From positions 1 through 45,781 of the forward strand of contig NZ_SMKK01000044.1 in the NCBI RefSeq assembly GCF_004348425.1: 45,781 bases of DNA. Direction: 5' to 3'. Position numbers and translations under genes: made by a program. Under the pieces are notes generated by a model. The model was not told where the DNA came from and did not search any database. It saw only the letters and a program-made list of their open reading frames with translations. Positions 1-9,713 of the stretch are shown piece after piece. The DNA comes from Actinomadura sp. 7K507 (GTDB lineage Bacteria; Actinomycetota; Actinomycetes; Streptosporangiales; Streptosporangiaceae). Positions within the stretch are counted from its first letter, which is position 1; each line of letters begins with the position of its first letter.

Positions 1-3000
1 AACACAACAACCGCCATCGGCACCCTCCACCGCGACCACCCCACCTGGACCCAACTCCTCACCAACCTCGCCACCCTCCACACCCAAGGCACCCACCTCA
101 ACTGGACCCACATCCTCGAAGCCATCGCCGGCCCTCGCTCCACGCCGCCGGTGGACCTGCCCACCTACCCCTTCCAGAGGCGGCGGTACTGGCTCGATGG
201 CGGCGGGGCGGCCCGTGGTGACGCCGAGGGACTCGGGCTGGAAGGAACCGGCCACCCGTTCCTGGGGGCGTCCATCGCCCTGGCCGACGACGAGGAAGTG
301 GTGCTCACCGGGCGCATGTCGCCGTCGTCCCACCCATGGCTGGCCGATCACCGGGTGAGGGACACGCCGCTGGTCCCGGCCGCGGCGTTCACCGAGATGG
401 CGTTGCGGGCGGGCCGCGGGCTCGGATGCGACCGGCTGGAGGAGATCACGCTGCGGGAGCCGCTCGTCCTGGACGAGCAGGCCGTGGTCGCGCTGCAGAT
501 CCGGGTCGGCGCTCCCGGCGACGGAGGCGCCCGGACGGTCGGTGTCTTCTCGCGGACGCTCGGGAATTCCGCTGACGCGCCGTGGACACGCCACGCCGAG
601 GGACTGCTGGCGCCCGCAGCCACGGCGGACGAGGCGCCCGCCCCGCACGAGTGGCCACCCGCGGGCGCGAACCCGCTCGACACGACCGACTTCTATGACG
701 GCCTGGCCGAGCGCGGCTACGTCTACGGCCCGGCGTTCCAAGGGGTCGAGCGGGCATGGCGGAGCGGCGAGGACCTGTACGCCGAGGTTGGCCTGGCCGA
801 AGAACAGGCGGAGCAGGCGGACGCCTTCGAGATCCACCCGGCACTGCTGGACGCCGCTCTGCAGGTCGCGCTGCTGGACTTCACCGACGACGGGACCGAC
901 CGGCTCCGCCTGCCGTTCGCCTGGTCGGGCCTCCGGGTGCTCCAGCGAGGGGCCCGTTCGCTGCGCGTGCACGTCGCGCCGGCCGGTGAAGACGCCGTGT
1001 CACTGAGGATGACCGACCTCACAGGGCGCCCGGTGGCCTTGGCGGAGTCCGTCGCGGTTCGGCCGGTCGCAGCGCAGAGTCTGGTGGGCCGGATGGCGCG
1101 GCGGGACGACCGGTTGCTGAGGGTCGCCTGGCACCCGCTCAGCATGCCCGGCGGCTCGCCACCGGGGGAGTGGGCCCTGGCCGGCGACGATCCCCTGGGC
1201 TTGAGCGACGCGTTCCAGACCGCTCCTGTGAGGGTGCGGACCCATCCGGATCTGGCTGATCTGGCCCGCCGCACGGAAGCCGAGGTGCCCCGGTTCGTGC
1301 TGGCGTGCTGCCCGTCCGGGGCCGGGGCCGCGGACGACCCGGCGGGCGAGGCGCACCGGGCCGCCGCCGAGGCGTTGCGGCTGGTCCAGGAATGGTTGGC
1401 CGAACCGCGCTTCGAGGACGCTCGCCTCGTGGTGGTCACGTATGGCGCGGTGGCGTCCGGCACCGACGACGATGTGGCCGGTATGGCGCACGCCCCGGTC
1501 TGGGGCCTGCTCCGCTCGGCGCAGTCGGAGAACCCCGGCCGCTTCCTGCTCGCCGATCTCGACGGGGACGCGGATTCCCTCCGGTCGCTGCCGGCCGCGA
1601 TCGCGACCGCCGTCGGAGAAGGAGAGGAGCAGATCGCGCTGCGCCGCGGCCAGGCGAGGATCCCGAGGCTGCTCCGCGGAACCGCCGCACAGCCGGGCAC
1701 GCTGTCACTTCCGCAGGGCGCGGATGCCTGGACGCTGGCACCCGGCCCCGGCGGAACCCTGGAGAGGCTGACCCTCGTGCCGGCCCCGGAAGCGCTCCGG
1801 CCACTGGAACCGGGCGAGGTCCGGGTCTCCGTCCGGGCGGCGGGACTGAACTTCCGCGACGTGCTGATCGCGCTGGGCGCGCACCAGGACGGGGGCGCCA
1901 TCGGCAGCGAGGCGGCCGGTGTGATCACCGAGGTGGGCCCGGAGGTCCGCGGCCTCGGTGTCGGCGACCGGGTCATGGGCCTGTTCCCGGGCACCTTCGG
2001 CCCGGTGGCGGTGGCCGATCACCGCGTCGTGGCGCCGATTCCGTCCGGCTGGTCGTTCGAGCAGGCCGCCGCCGTCCCGGCGGTGTTCCTGACCGCCTAC
2101 TACGGGCTGGCCGACCTGGCGGGGCTGGAGTCCGGGCAGTCCGTCCTGGTGCACGCCGCGGCCGGCGGCGTCGGAATGGCCGCCGCGCAGCTCGCGCGGC
2201 ATTGGGGCGCCCGCGTGTACGGGACGGCGAGCCCCCGCAAGTGGGACGTGCTGCGCGAGGCGGGAATCGGCGGCGCGTGCATCGCCTCGTCCCGCGACAC
2301 CGCGTTCGAACAGCGGTTCATGGACGAGACGCGAGGCCGGGGCGTCGATGTCGTCCTCAACTCGCTGGTGCACGAGTTCGTCGACGCCTCACTCCGGCTG
2401 ATGCCGCGGGGCGGGCGCTTCATCGAGATGGGGAAGCTCGACGTCCGCGACGCGGCGGAGGTCGCCGCCGCATGTCCGGGAGTCGCCTACCAGGCGTTCT
2501 CCCTGGCGGACGTACCGGCGGCCCGGATCGGCGAGATGCTGGCCGAACTCCGCGAGCTGTTCGAGAGCGGCACCCTGACCCCGTTGCCGGTGCGCGCCTG
2601 GGACGTGCGCAGGGCACCGGAGGCGTTCCGGTTCATGAGCCAGGCGCGGCACGTCGGAAAGATCGTCCTCACCGTGCCCGCGCCGCCCGCCCCGGACGGC
2701 ACGGTGCTGGTCACCGGCGGCACCGGGGCGCTCGGCGCCCTTGCGGCACGGCACCTGGTGGCCGAGCACGGGGTGCGCCGCCTGCTCCTCGTCAGCCGGC
2801 GCGGACCCGGCAGCCCCGGGGCGGCCGAACTGCGGGCCGAGCTGGCCGGCGCGGGCGCTCAGGTCGAGATCGCGGCATGCGACGTCACCGACCGCGAGCG
2901 GCTCGCCCAGGTGCTCTCCGGCATACCGGGGGCCCATTCGCTGACCGCGGTGATCCACACCGCCGGGACGGTGGACGACGCCGTCGTCGGCTCGCTGACG

Positions 3001-3996
3001 CCGGACCGGCTGGCGCGGGTGCTGCGTCCCAAGGTGGACGCCGTCATGAACCTCCACGAACTGACCCGGGATCACGACCTGTCGGCCTTCGTGATGTTCT
3101 CGTCGAGCGCAGGCGTGCTGGGGGCACCGGGCCAGGCCAACTACGCGGCGGCCAACACCTTCGAGGACGCCTTCGCCGCCTGGCGCAGGGCCCGCGGACT
3201 GCCGGCCACATCGGTGGCCTGGGGACTGTGGGAGGACACCAGCGAGCTGACCCGGGACCTCGACCGGAAGGACCTGTCCAGGCTCGGCCGCTCGGGAATC
3301 CTGCCCCTGCCCACCCCGGAAGCGCTGGCGTTGTTCGACGCCGCCTTGGGCACGGATGAGGCGCTGCTGGTGGCGGTCCGCCTGGAGATGCGGGCGCTGC
3401 GCCGGCAGCCCAGGGGGACGCTGCCCAGGCTCTTCCACACGCTCGTCCGGCCCACCGGCGGGGCCGCGCAGCGGCCTGACGCCGCCTTCTCCGCTGGGCA
3501 CCTGGCCGGTCTCACCGCGGAAGACCGCTTCGACCGCCTGCTGCAGGCGGTGCGGGACAACGCCGCCGCGGTGCTGGGCCACACGACACCGGAGAGCATC
3601 GACACCGAACGCGGGTTTCTGGACATCGGTTTCGACTCACTCACCGCGGTCGAACTCCGCAACAGGCTCAGCACCGTCGTCGACACGCGCCTGCCGTCCA
3701 CGGTCGTGTTCGACCACCCCAACGCGACCGCGCTCGCCCGGTATCTGGCAGCGCGGCTTTCCCCGGAGGAGGCCGAGCCAAGCGCGGCCCTACTCGGCAC
3801 GCTCGCCAGGCTCGAAGCCGACCTCACGCTCTCCGCCCTGGACGACGGGACACGCGCCACGGTCACCGCCAGGCTCCAGGAGGTGCTCGCCGGCCTGACC
3901 GGCGGGGACGGCGCCGAGGACGGGCGCACCCGGATCGAGTCGGCCACCGACGACGAGATGTTCTCCATGATCGACAGCGAGCTCGGCATCACCTGA
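1..3996 (+). CDS. Type I modular polyketide synthase, C-terminal part (AT end-DH-ER-KR-ACP-docking), 5' truncated
   Basis: The reading frame is open from base 1, so the gene starts upstream of the window. The first ~55 codons are the post-AT linker ending in the typical PTYPFQR motif. The DH domain (nt ~240-1080) has its catalytic His at nt 349 (HPWLADH), the [10 protein letters not shown] motif, and Asp in [10 protein letters not shown] at nt 850. Its HxxxGxxxxP motif has Asp in place of Gly. The ER (nt ~1700-2690) has the NADPH motif [13 protein letters not shown] near nt 2152. The KR (nt ~2695-3390) has GGTGALG, a Ser/Tyr pair (Tyr at nt 3142) and a VDD triad like the B-type LDD. The ACP serine lies in [12 protein letters not shown] (nt 3637). 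The tail (nt ~3775-3993) ends in [13 protein letters not shown], a C-terminal docking helix. No thioesterase is present, so the chain should pass to another PKS subunit. A complete DH-ER-KR set predicts a fully reduced beta carbon. Confidence 0.97.
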   Translation, partial: NTTTAIGTLHRDHPTWTQLLTNLATLHTQGTHLNWTHILEAIAGPRSTPPVDLPTYPFQRRRYWLDGGGAARGDAEGLGLEGTGHPFLGASIALADDEEVVLTGRMSPSSHPWLADHRVRDTPLVPAAAFTEMALRAGRGLGCDRLEEITLREPLVLDEQAVVALQIRVGAPGDGGARTVGVFSRTLGNSADAPWTRHAEGLLAPAATADEAPAPHEWPPAGANPLDTTDFYDGLAERGYVYGPAFQGVERAWRSGEDLYAEVGLAEEQAEQADAFEIHPALLDAALQVALLDFTDDGTDRLRLPFAWSGLRVLQRGARSLRVHVAPAGEDAVSLRMTDLTGRPVALAESVAVRPVAAQSLVGRMARRDDRLLRVAWHPLSMPGGSPPGEWALAGDDPLGLSDAFQTAPVRVRTHPDLADLARRTEAEVPRFVLACCPSGAGAADDPAGEAHRAAAEALRLVQEWLAEPRFEDARLVVVTYGAVASGTDDDVAGMAHAPVWGLLRSAQSENPGRFLLADLDGDADSLRSLPAAIATAVGEGEEQIALRRGQARIPRLLRGTAAQPGTLSLPQGADAWTLAPGPGGTLERLTLVPAPEALRPLEPGEVRVSVRAAGLNFRDVLIALGAHQDGGAIGSEAAGVITEVGPEVRGLGVGDRVMGLFPGTFGPVAVADHRVVAPIPSGWSFEQAAAVPAVFLTAYYGLADLAGLESGQSVLVHAAAGGVGMAAAQLARHWGARVYGTASPRKWDVLREAGIGGACIASSRDTAFEQRFMDETRGRGVDVVLNSLVHEFVDASLRLMPRGGRFIEMGKLDVRDAAEVAAACPGVAYQAFSLADVPAARIGEMLAELRELFESGTLTPLPVRAWDVRRAPEAFRFMSQARHVGKIVLTVPAPPAPDGTVLVTGGTGALGALAARHLVAEHGVRRLLLVSRRGPGSPGAAELRAELAGAGAQVEIAACDVTDRERLAQVLSGIPGAHSLTAVIHTAGTVDDAVVGSLTPDRLARVLRPKVDAVMNLHELTRDHDLSAFVMFSSSAGVLGAPGQANYAAANTFEDAFAAWRRARGLPATSVAWGLWEDTSELTRDLDRKDLSRLGRSGILPLPTPEALALFDAALGTDEALLVAVRLEMRALRRQPRGTLPRLFHTLVRPTGGAAQRPDAAFSAGHLAGLTAEDRFDRLLQAVRDNAAAVLGHTTPESIDTERGFLDIGFDSLTAVELRNRLSTVVDTRLPSTVVFDHPNATALARYLAARLSPEEAEPSAALLGTLARLEADLTLSALDDGTRATVTARLQEVLAGLTGGDGAEDGRTRIESATDDEMFSMIDSELGIT

Positions 3997-4047
3997 CCGG
4001 CCGGCCCGCGGGCCGCCCATGAAGATCGGAAACAGCGGAGGTCACCG

Positions 4048-4260
4048 ATGGCGGACCGGCACCGGCTGCGGCGGTTCCTTGACCGGTTTCTGCACGACAT
4101 CGGATGCGGATGGTGCGTCTACCTCGGGTATCCGTTGCCTCCGGTGGGGGCCGTGCCACCAGACCCGGCAGCGCCCACAGACCTTCCCCCGGGCCATCCG
4201 GAGTGCATGTGCAACACGCCGCCCTCCCCATCAGAACAGCGCCTGTGGGACCAGCTGTAA
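4048..4260 (+). CDS. Small cysteine-containing protein (DUF6059-like)
   Basis: This 70-aa protein starts at an ATG preceded by GGAGG at good spacing, 51 nt after the PKS stop, so it is probably the last gene of the PKS operon. It has an amphipathic basic N-terminus, a GCGWC motif near residues 19-23, a proline-rich middle, then PPGHPE, a CMC pair and a SPSEQRLWDQL end. The PPGHPE and SPSEQRLW pattern resembles the DUF6059 small proteins I recall next to actinomycete PKS/NRPS genes. The extra cysteines are unusual for that pattern. Its function is unknown. The family assignment is from memory and tentative; that it is a gene is fairly secure. Confidence 0.7.
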   Translation: MADRHRLRRFLDRFLHDIGCGWCVYLGYPLPPVGAVPPDPAAPTDLPPGHPECMCNTPPSPSEQRLWDQL

Positions 4261-4398
4261 CCGGCTTCCACCCGTGCGGGCCGGCTCCTGCACGGTGTCA
4301 CGAGGTGACGTCGGGACAGTAACCGGTGGACTGATTACTGATCTCAGAGACCAGCAGGGCCGACGTAGTGGTACCGGTACACACAGAGAGAGCCTGCC

Positions 4399-5685
4399 TC
4401 ATCCTCCACGGCGGTGCACGAACTCTTCCACCGTGTGGACGGTGACAACCCGGCCCCCGTCGCCGGGATCGGGATCGGGCACCACCGCTTCGGGGTCGAC
4501 CAGGTACACCTCGTGGCCGTCGAGGGTGAGTCGCCGTACGACCTCCAGTAGCATCCTGCGGGCCACGTCGTCGATGGAGTGGACGTGTGTGAGTTCCAGA
4601 GCCACCCCGCGCTCACTGGGCGCGATGGACACGATCTCGCGCACGAACCGCTCTGCCCCGGCGAAGCGGATCGCGCCCTGGAGCTCCACGACCCTCCCCG
4701 CGGCTGCCCCCGTACCCACTACGCGTGTGCCGCGTACGACCGCGCGTGCCGGTGCCGGAACCTCCATCAGATGCAACCCCATGTCGGAGGAGAGGCGTTC
4801 GAAGAGCGAGACTCCGCGGACACTGTTTCCGTGTGAGTCGAGCCGTGGGGAGAACGTGGCTATACCGACCTGCCCCGGGAGGGATCCGATCAGCCCTCCG
4901 GCCACACCGCTCTTGGCGGGGATGCCTACCTGGGTCGCCCAGTCTCCGGCGGCGTCGTACATCCCGCAGGTGGACATCACGCTCAGGACCTGTCGCACCA
5001 CCGGGCCCGGCACCACCCGCTGCCCGGAGACCGGGTGGACGCCGTTGTTGGCCAAGGTCGCCGCCATCACAGCGAGGTCGCGCACGGTGACCAGGACAGA
5101 GCACTGCCGGGTGTAGCCCTCGACCACTGTTTCGGGGTCCTCGGTGAGGATGTCGTGGGTTCGGAGCATGTGCGCGATCGCGAAGTTGCGATGGGCGTGT
5201 GCCATCTCCGAGGTGTACACCGACTCATCGGTCTCCAGGGTGCGCCCGGCGAATGCGGACAGCCCTTCGATCACCCGTTGCAGCCGGGCGCCGGGCCCCA
5301 TCCGCTCGGTACCGGTGAGGGCGTGCGTGGCGATCGCGCCCGCGTTGATCATCGGGTTGAGCGGGCGGCCGGTCCCCGGTTCCAGGGAGATCTCGTTGAA
5401 GGCCTCTCCCGATGGTTCGACCCCGATCCTGTCCAGCACGGCGCCGAAACCGCGGTCTGCCAGCGCGAGCGCGTAGGCGAACGGCTTGGAGATCGATTGG
5501 ATGCTGAACGCCTGATCGACGTCGCCGGCGGCGTAGACCGCGCCGTCCACCATCGCGAAGGCCACACCCAGTCGCTCCGGGTCGGCCGCTGCGAGCTCGG
5601 GGATGTAGTCCGCCGGCGCGCCGGAGCCGTCGGGTTCGACGGCTCCGCACGCCTCAGCGAGATAGTCAGGTATCGGTGATCGCAT
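4399..5685 (-). CDS. glsA: Glutaminase with C-terminal STAS domain
   Basis: This 428-aa protein is predicted to hydrolyse L-glutamine to glutamate and ammonia (EC 3.5.1.2). Residues ~20-310 are the serine beta-lactamase-like glutaminase fold, with the SISK nucleophile motif (Ser64, Lys67), EPSGEAFNEIS, and PMINAGAI in the substrate site. Residues ~330-425 form a STAS-like domain (VVELQGAIRFAGAERF, then ELTHVHSIDDVARRMLLEVV). GlsA-STAS fusions are a known architecture. The ATG start has GGAG 8 nt upstream. The gene faces the PKS and is probably unrelated to it; the 138-nt gap between them holds no convincing terminator. Confidence 0.95.
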   Translation of the reverse strand: MRSPIPDYLAEACGAVEPDGSGAPADYIPELAAADPERLGVAFAMVDGAVYAAGDVDQAFSIQSISKPFAYALALADRGFGAVLDRIGVEPSGEAFNEISLEPGTGRPLNPMINAGAIATHALTGTERMGPGARLQRVIEGLSAFAGRTLETDESVYTSEMAHAHRNFAIAHMLRTHDILTEDPETVVEGYTRQCSVLVTVRDLAVMAATLANNGVHPVSGQRVVPGPVVRQVLSVMSTCGMYDAAGDWATQVGIPAKSGVAGGLIGSLPGQVGIATFSPRLDSHGNSVRGVSLFERLSSDMGLHLMEVPAPARAVVRGTRVVGTGAAAGRVVELQGAIRFAGAERFVREIVSIAPSERGVALELTHVHSIDDVARRMLLEVVRRLTLDGHEVYLVDPEAVVPDPDPGDGGRVVTVHTVEEFVHRRGG

Positions 5686-5785
5686 ACCGCGCTCCTAGGG
5701 ATCAGGACCCGGCGACGCGTGAGCGGCCTCCGCAGCGGCGGCCGTCCCTCTGCGCGTCACGGTTCCGACGTCGGTGAACCGGGAG

Positions 5786-5807
5786 GCCGAGGCCGAGCAG
5801 CCTCGGC
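5786..5807 (-). terminator. Strong hairpin between GNAT and glsA genes
   Basis: An 8-bp perfect inverted repeat (GCCGAGGC, 6-nt loop, GCCTCGGC) lies about 40 bp downstream of the GNAT gene stop. No T-tract follows. It could be an intrinsic terminator or a 3'-end stabiliser. Confidence 0.45.
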
Positions 5808-5846
5808 GATGAGGCGGGCCATTGCGAAACAGCCCGCCCCCCGCGC

Positions 5847-6239
5847 TCATGCCCCATCCTTGATCGTCTGCTTCACGGTGGCGAGGTCGGCCGGCCTCGG
5901 CCGGCGGAACCGTCCGCCTTCGGCCTTGTAGTCCTCGCCGTGCTTGTCCAGGTGCTTGCTGAAGAGCGGGCACACGGGTACGACCGTGAGGCCCTTGCGG
6001 ATGCTGTCCGCCAGCGCCTCGCGGACGAGAAGTCCCGCCAGGCCGCGACCGCCGAACTCCTCGGCGATCTCGGTGTGGAAGAAGACGCGCTCGCCGCCGG
6101 CCTCCGGCGGGTCGACGAAGTCCGCACGGCCGGCGATGGTTCCGTCGTCCAGGCTCACGGTGTAGGCGCTGATGGCGCGTGTCTCGTCGAGCGCGATATG
6201 TACGGGGGCGCCGGTTCTGTCGGTCCATTGTTCGGTCAC
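5847..6239 (-). CDS. Small GNAT-family N-acetyltransferase (YjdJ-like)
   Basis: This 130-aa protein is predicted to be an acetyl-CoA-dependent N-acetyltransferase of the short GNAT type (COG2388-like). The acetyl-CoA loop is visible as EFGGRGLAGLLVREAL at residues ~61-76, followed by a VVPVCPLFSKHL strand typical of the subgroup. A GTG start was chosen because GGAGAGG lies upstream at good spacing and the similarity begins there; longer in-frame extensions have no family resemblance. It resembles the protein at 9360-9674. The substrate is unknown. Confidence 0.85.
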   Translation of the reverse strand: MTEQWTDRTGAPVHIALDETRAISAYTVSLDDGTIAGRADFVDPPEAGGERVFFHTEIAEEFGGRGLAGLLVREALADSIRKGLTVVPVCPLFSKHLDKHGEDYKAEGGRFRRPRPADLATVKQTIKDGA

Positions 6240-6331
6240 TTCGGGTACCTCTCCGTGGGGATGGTGTCCAACTCGGTAAAGCGGGCACAGCGGTTCGCGG
6301 GGACGAGGCGGGGCAAGCAGCGGCCGGGCCG

Positions 6332-7384
6332 TCAGCCGTCGAACTGTGCGTGGGGTGCGGGGTTCTTCCTCGGCCGCAGCTGGACCTGGGGCAGCTCCGG
6401 GGCGGGTATCCTCGCCATCCCGTCGCGATTTTTTCCCGGGCCGCCGTGCCCCACGTAACCTTCGACGCGCCCGAACCGCTCGCCGTGGTTCTCCCACTCC
6501 TCCCGGTACTGCCTGATCTCCTCCGTCGAGCGGCCCAGGAAGTTCCACCACATGACGACCTCCTCGCCGAAAGGGGCGCCGCCCAGGAGCACGAGCCTGG
6601 CCGGTTCGCCACCACCGTTGGCGATGCGCAGTGTCTGCGACCCCACCCCGGTGTAGCCCACGGCGTCCTCGGGCACGTGGACGCCTTCGAGCGTGACGGA
6701 CTCGCCCGTGTCCACCAGGAGACCGTGTTCGAACCCGGGATCGACCTGGAGATCGATCTCAGCGCCGGGGGCGAACCGGAGTTCGGCCCCCACCAGCGGC
6801 GTGTACACGCTCACCGGCGACCGCGACCCCAGAAGCGAACCTAGGAAGACCAGCGCGGACCCTCCGGCGAACTCGACGGGCTCGGGCACGAAACGCTCGA
6901 ACCCGCGTCCCCCGCTGTGACGGAACTCCTCCGGCAGGGCGATCCAGAGCTGCACCCCGTGGAGCCGGCCGGTGGCCGGGGCAGAGGTCTCGGAGTGGCA
7001 GATGCCGGCCCCGGCCGTCATCAGGTTCATCTCCCCGGGAAGGACGTCCGCGCTGTTGCCGCCGGAGTCGATATGGGCGATGGCCCCTTCGAACAACCAA
7101 CTGACCGTCTGCAGCCCGGTGTGCGGATGCGGTGCCATGTCCATCCCGCCGGTGGCGGCCACGTCGTCCGGCCCGTAATGGTCGACGAAGCACCACGCTC
7201 CGATCAGCGAACGCTGCCGTTGCGGCAGTGTGCGGCGCACGTTCATCGCGCGCTGCCCACCCAGCGGCACGGCACGGGCGCTGATGATCTCGACCGGGGC
7301 CCCGCCCTCGCATTCCGCCCACGGCCCCGGCAGGCCTCCCTCGGCGCACACGCGGGGAGCCGGGCGAGCCTCTGGGTTGGTCAT
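6332..7384 (-). CDS. Pirin family protein (bicupin)
   Basis: This 350-aa protein belongs to the pirin/YhhW family, whose members include quercetin 2,3-dioxygenase-like metalloenzymes and redox sensors. The N-terminal cupin carries the metal ligands in APHPHTGLQ (His86, His88) and ICHSETS (His130, Glu132). The C-terminal cupin follows at ~190-300 (GAPFGEEVVMWWNFLG). The ATG at 7384 was chosen over an upstream in-frame start because the preceding residues are low-quality and an AAGGGA element precedes it. The length is slightly above the family norm because of a charged tail. The physiological substrate is not predictable. Confidence 0.93.
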   Translation of the reverse strand: MTNPEARPAPRVCAEGGLPGPWAECEGGAPVEIISARAVPLGGQRAMNVRRTLPQRQRSLIGAWCFVDHYGPDDVAATGGMDMAPHPHTGLQTVSWLFEGAIAHIDSGGNSADVLPGEMNLMTAGAGICHSETSAPATGRLHGVQLWIALPEEFRHSGGRGFERFVPEPVEFAGGSALVFLGSLLGSRSPVSVYTPLVGAELRFAPGAEIDLQVDPGFEHGLLVDTGESVTLEGVHVPEDAVGYTGVGSQTLRIANGGGEPARLVLLGGAPFGEEVVMWWNFLGRSTEEIRQYREEWENHGERFGRVEGYVGHGGPGKNRDGMARIPAPELPQVQLRPRKNPAPHAQFDG

Positions 7385-7490
7385 TGCGGCATCCCTTGCC
7401 TTCCTCGTCGGCGCACGGCCCACGGCAGTCATAGATGATCAAACTCGGGGAGCGTTCTCGTGCTCGGGTCGTTCCGTGGGACGCAGCAGC

Positions 7491-8417
7491 TCAGCCCCAC
7501 CGCAAGGGGGTGTCTTCCAGCGCCGAGCGGTCCCAGCGTCCGCGGTCCGCGGCGGCTTCGTAGGTGGTGTGGAGGAACTCGCTGACGGCGCGGTCGGGGT
7601 CGGGCGCGGCACGGGCGGCCTCGTAGGGCAGCAGGAACTGCTGGAACTCGGTGCTGAAGTACGCGCCTTCGGGGCCGACCGGCTGGTCGGCGAATCCGTC
7701 GGGTTCGGGGTAGGCGTAGGAGTAGAAGGCGCCTTCGTCTCCGCCGCCGGGCCAGAACCCGCAGCTGGACAGTTCCCGGGAGTAGCCCTCGACCATGACC
7801 CAGTCCCCGCAGTTGGGCACTCCGCCGGGGTGCGGCGGAGCCGACCGCCCGGAGAAGCGGGTGCAGGCGAGGTCCATCCCTCCCCAGAAGAAGTGCACCG
7901 GGCTGACCTTGCCGACGAAGTGCGAGCGGAACTCGCCGATCACCCGGTTCGCCTGCAGCAACTGTCGCCAGAACAGGTCGGCCGCCTCGCCGTCGTAGGA
8001 GGCGTGGTGGTGGTCCTCGGCGAAGGGGATCGCCGGCTCGACCTCGTTGGGGTGCGGCCGGATGGATGCCTCGATCCCGAGCTGATCGAGCATGGCCAGG
8101 ACTCGGGTGTAGAACTCGGCGACGGGCATCGGCCGGAGCGGGAGGCTCCGAGCGCCGCCGTCGCTGCTGCGGATCTCGAGCCGGTGGCCGAGGAAGTCGA
8201 ACTCGATCTCGAAGGCCCCCGCGCGGTGCGGGATGGCCGACGTCGTCAACCCGCGCGGGCTGACGTACAGGGTCACCTGCCACCAGTGGTTGAGCAGAGG
8301 AGTGTGCGCCATGCGGATCTTGCCCACGATCTGGGTCCACATGTGCAGGGTGTCGCGGGTGGGGGTCCAGTCCGAGACCCGCAGGCTCGGCCAGCTCGTC
8401 ATCGGCGCGCCGGTCAT
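7491..8417 (-). CDS. DUF5996 family protein
   Basis: This 308-aa protein is recognised from its N-terminal motif TRDTLHMWTQIVGKIRM, then LLNHWWQVTLYVSPRGLTTS, characteristic of DUF5996. It has no signal peptide or membrane segment. It is rich in conserved aromatic residues and His (EDHHHASYDG, HFFWGGMDLACTRFSGR), which suggests a compact globular, possibly ligand- or metal-binding, protein. Its function is unknown. A second in-frame ATG lies 15 nt downstream; the longer form is annotated. It sits between pirin and a flavin reductase, all on the minus strand. Confidence 0.9.
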   Translation of the reverse strand: MTGAPMTSWPSLRVSDWTPTRDTLHMWTQIVGKIRMAHTPLLNHWWQVTLYVSPRGLTTSAIPHRAGAFEIEFDFLGHRLEIRSSDGGARSLPLRPMPVAEFYTRVLAMLDQLGIEASIRPHPNEVEPAIPFAEDHHHASYDGEAADLFWRQLLQANRVIGEFRSHFVGKVSPVHFFWGGMDLACTRFSGRSAPPHPGGVPNCGDWVMVEGYSRELSSCGFWPGGGDEGAFYSYAYPEPDGFADQPVGPEGAYFSTEFQQFLLPYEAARAAPDPDRAVSEFLHTTYEAAADRGRWDRSALEDTPLRWG

Positions 8418-8589
8418 CGGATCTCATGCCCTTCGCGGCGCGACGGGAGTGTGGCGGTCATCGTGCTCCTGTCCTGCGGACGGGCTCTTCGAGCCCGGTC
8501 GCGGTCGGTGGTGGACTGCAAGCTCGGTGTCGCCGCCCCCGATCGAGAAACTCCAGGAAGTCTCCCGTCTCGGAACCGGCCGGAGATGA

Positions 8590-9315
8590 TCAGCGGTATT
8601 CGGGATTGGCGTTGCCGGGGCGGCGGCCGGCGTCCCAGGCCGTGCGCTGGTTGCCGTAGGCCGGGACCCCGCCGGCGCGCCGGATCATCGACGCGAGGTG
8701 GAGCAGGTTGTAGCTCATGAACGTGATGTTGCGGTTGGTGAAGTCGTTGTCCGGGCCGCCGGAGCCCTCGTCGAGATAGGAGGGGCCGGGGCCGACCTCG
8801 CCGAGCCAGCCCGCGTCGGCCTGGGGCGGGACGGTGAACCCGATGTGCTGCAGGCTGTAGAGGATGCTCATCGCGCAGTGCTTGAGGCCGTCCTCGTTGC
8901 CGGTGATCAGGCAGCCGCCGACCCGGCCGTAGTAGGCGTACTGGCCGCGCTCGTTGAGTACGCCGGAGTAACCGTAGAGCCGCTCGATCACCCGGCGGGT
9001 CACCGAGCTGTTGTCGCCGAGCCAGATCGGTCCCGCGATGACCAGGATGTCGGCGGCCAGGACCCGGGTCAGCAGTGCGGGCCATTCGTCGGTGTCCCAC
9101 CCGTGTTCGGTCATGTCCGGGCGGACGCCGGTGGCGATGTCGTGATCGACGGCGCGGATCTGATCCACGCCGACCCCGTTCGCCTCCATGACGGCCACGC
9201 TGCGGTCGATCACACCCTGGGTGTGGCTGCGGCCGGGGGAACGGTTGAGGGTGCAGTTGATGTACATCGCGCGCAGCCCGGTGAAGTCCGGTTCCTCGGT
9301 CACCGATGCGGTCAT
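8590..9315 (-). CDS. Flavodoxin-like NAD(P)H-dependent FMN reductase
   Basis: This 241-aa protein has a flavodoxin-like fold: strand MYINCTLNRSPGRSHTQGVID forms the phosphate-binding loop at residues ~17-36, and ADILVIAGPIWLGDNSS at ~89-105 forms the second FMN loop (GPIWLG). It probably reduces FMN or quinones with NAD(P)H. The ATG start has a GAAGG-type site upstream. An upstream in-frame extension would run into the neighbouring GNAT gene in another frame and has no resemblance to the family. It lies 44 nt from the GNAT gene in the same direction, so the two are likely one transcript. Confidence 0.9.
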   Translation of the reverse strand: MTASVTEEPDFTGLRAMYINCTLNRSPGRSHTQGVIDRSVAVMEANGVGVDQIRAVDHDIATGVRPDMTEHGWDTDEWPALLTRVLAADILVIAGPIWLGDNSSVTRRVIERLYGYSGVLNERGQYAYYGRVGGCLITGNEDGLKHCAMSILYSLQHIGFTVPPQADAGWLGEVGPGPSYLDEGSGGPDNDFTNRNITFMSYNLLHLASMIRRAGGVPAYGNQRTAWDAGRRPGNANPEYR

Positions 9316-9359
9316 GGGTCCCTGCCTTCTTCCTCGAGTGGACTGTCGTGTCCGACCGG

Positions 9360-9674
9360 TCAGTCGCTGACCTTGGACGGTGCCGCGTTGTAGAGCAGGT
9401 CGTGGTAGTCGGGGTGTTTGCGCAGCCAACTGATGATGTAGGGGCAGATCACCAGCGCTTTCAGTCCTCGTTCGCGGATCTCGTCGAGCGCGGCGCGGGC
9501 CAGGGCGCCGCCGACTCCTCGTCCCTCGAAGGCCGGGTCGACCTCGGTGTGAGTCAGGACGATCAGCTCGCTGGTCTCCTGGTAGTCGATGAATCCGGCG
9601 ACCGCCGTCTCGTCGACCGAGGCTTCGTAGCGCAGCCGGTCCGGATTCCTGGTCACGTTGACGTCGATGGACAT
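9360..9674 (-). CDS. Small GNAT-family N-acetyltransferase (YjdJ-like)
   Basis: This 104-aa protein is a short GNAT with acetyl-CoA loop FEGRGVGGALARAAL at ~49-63, then the ICPYIISWLRKHPDY motif common to the YjdJ/COG2388 group. It has a strong AGGAGG site upstream of the ATG. It is a distant paralogue of the protein at 5847-6239. The substrate is unknown. It is probably the first gene of a minus-strand unit with the flavodoxin-like reductase. Confidence 0.88.
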   Translation of the reverse strand: MSIDVNVTRNPDRLRYEASVDETAVAGFIDYQETSELIVLTHTEVDPAFEGRGVGGALARAALDEIRERGLKALVICPYIISWLRKHPDYHDLLYNAAPSKVSD

Positions 9675-9713
9675 TGTTTGTTGAGCCTCCTGCTTCGGTG
9701 CTGCGACAGGTCG

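Noticed and set aside
1700..2690. Prediction of methyl stereochemistry from the ER domain
   Set aside because: I could not place the diagnostic residue with certainty, so I make no claim.
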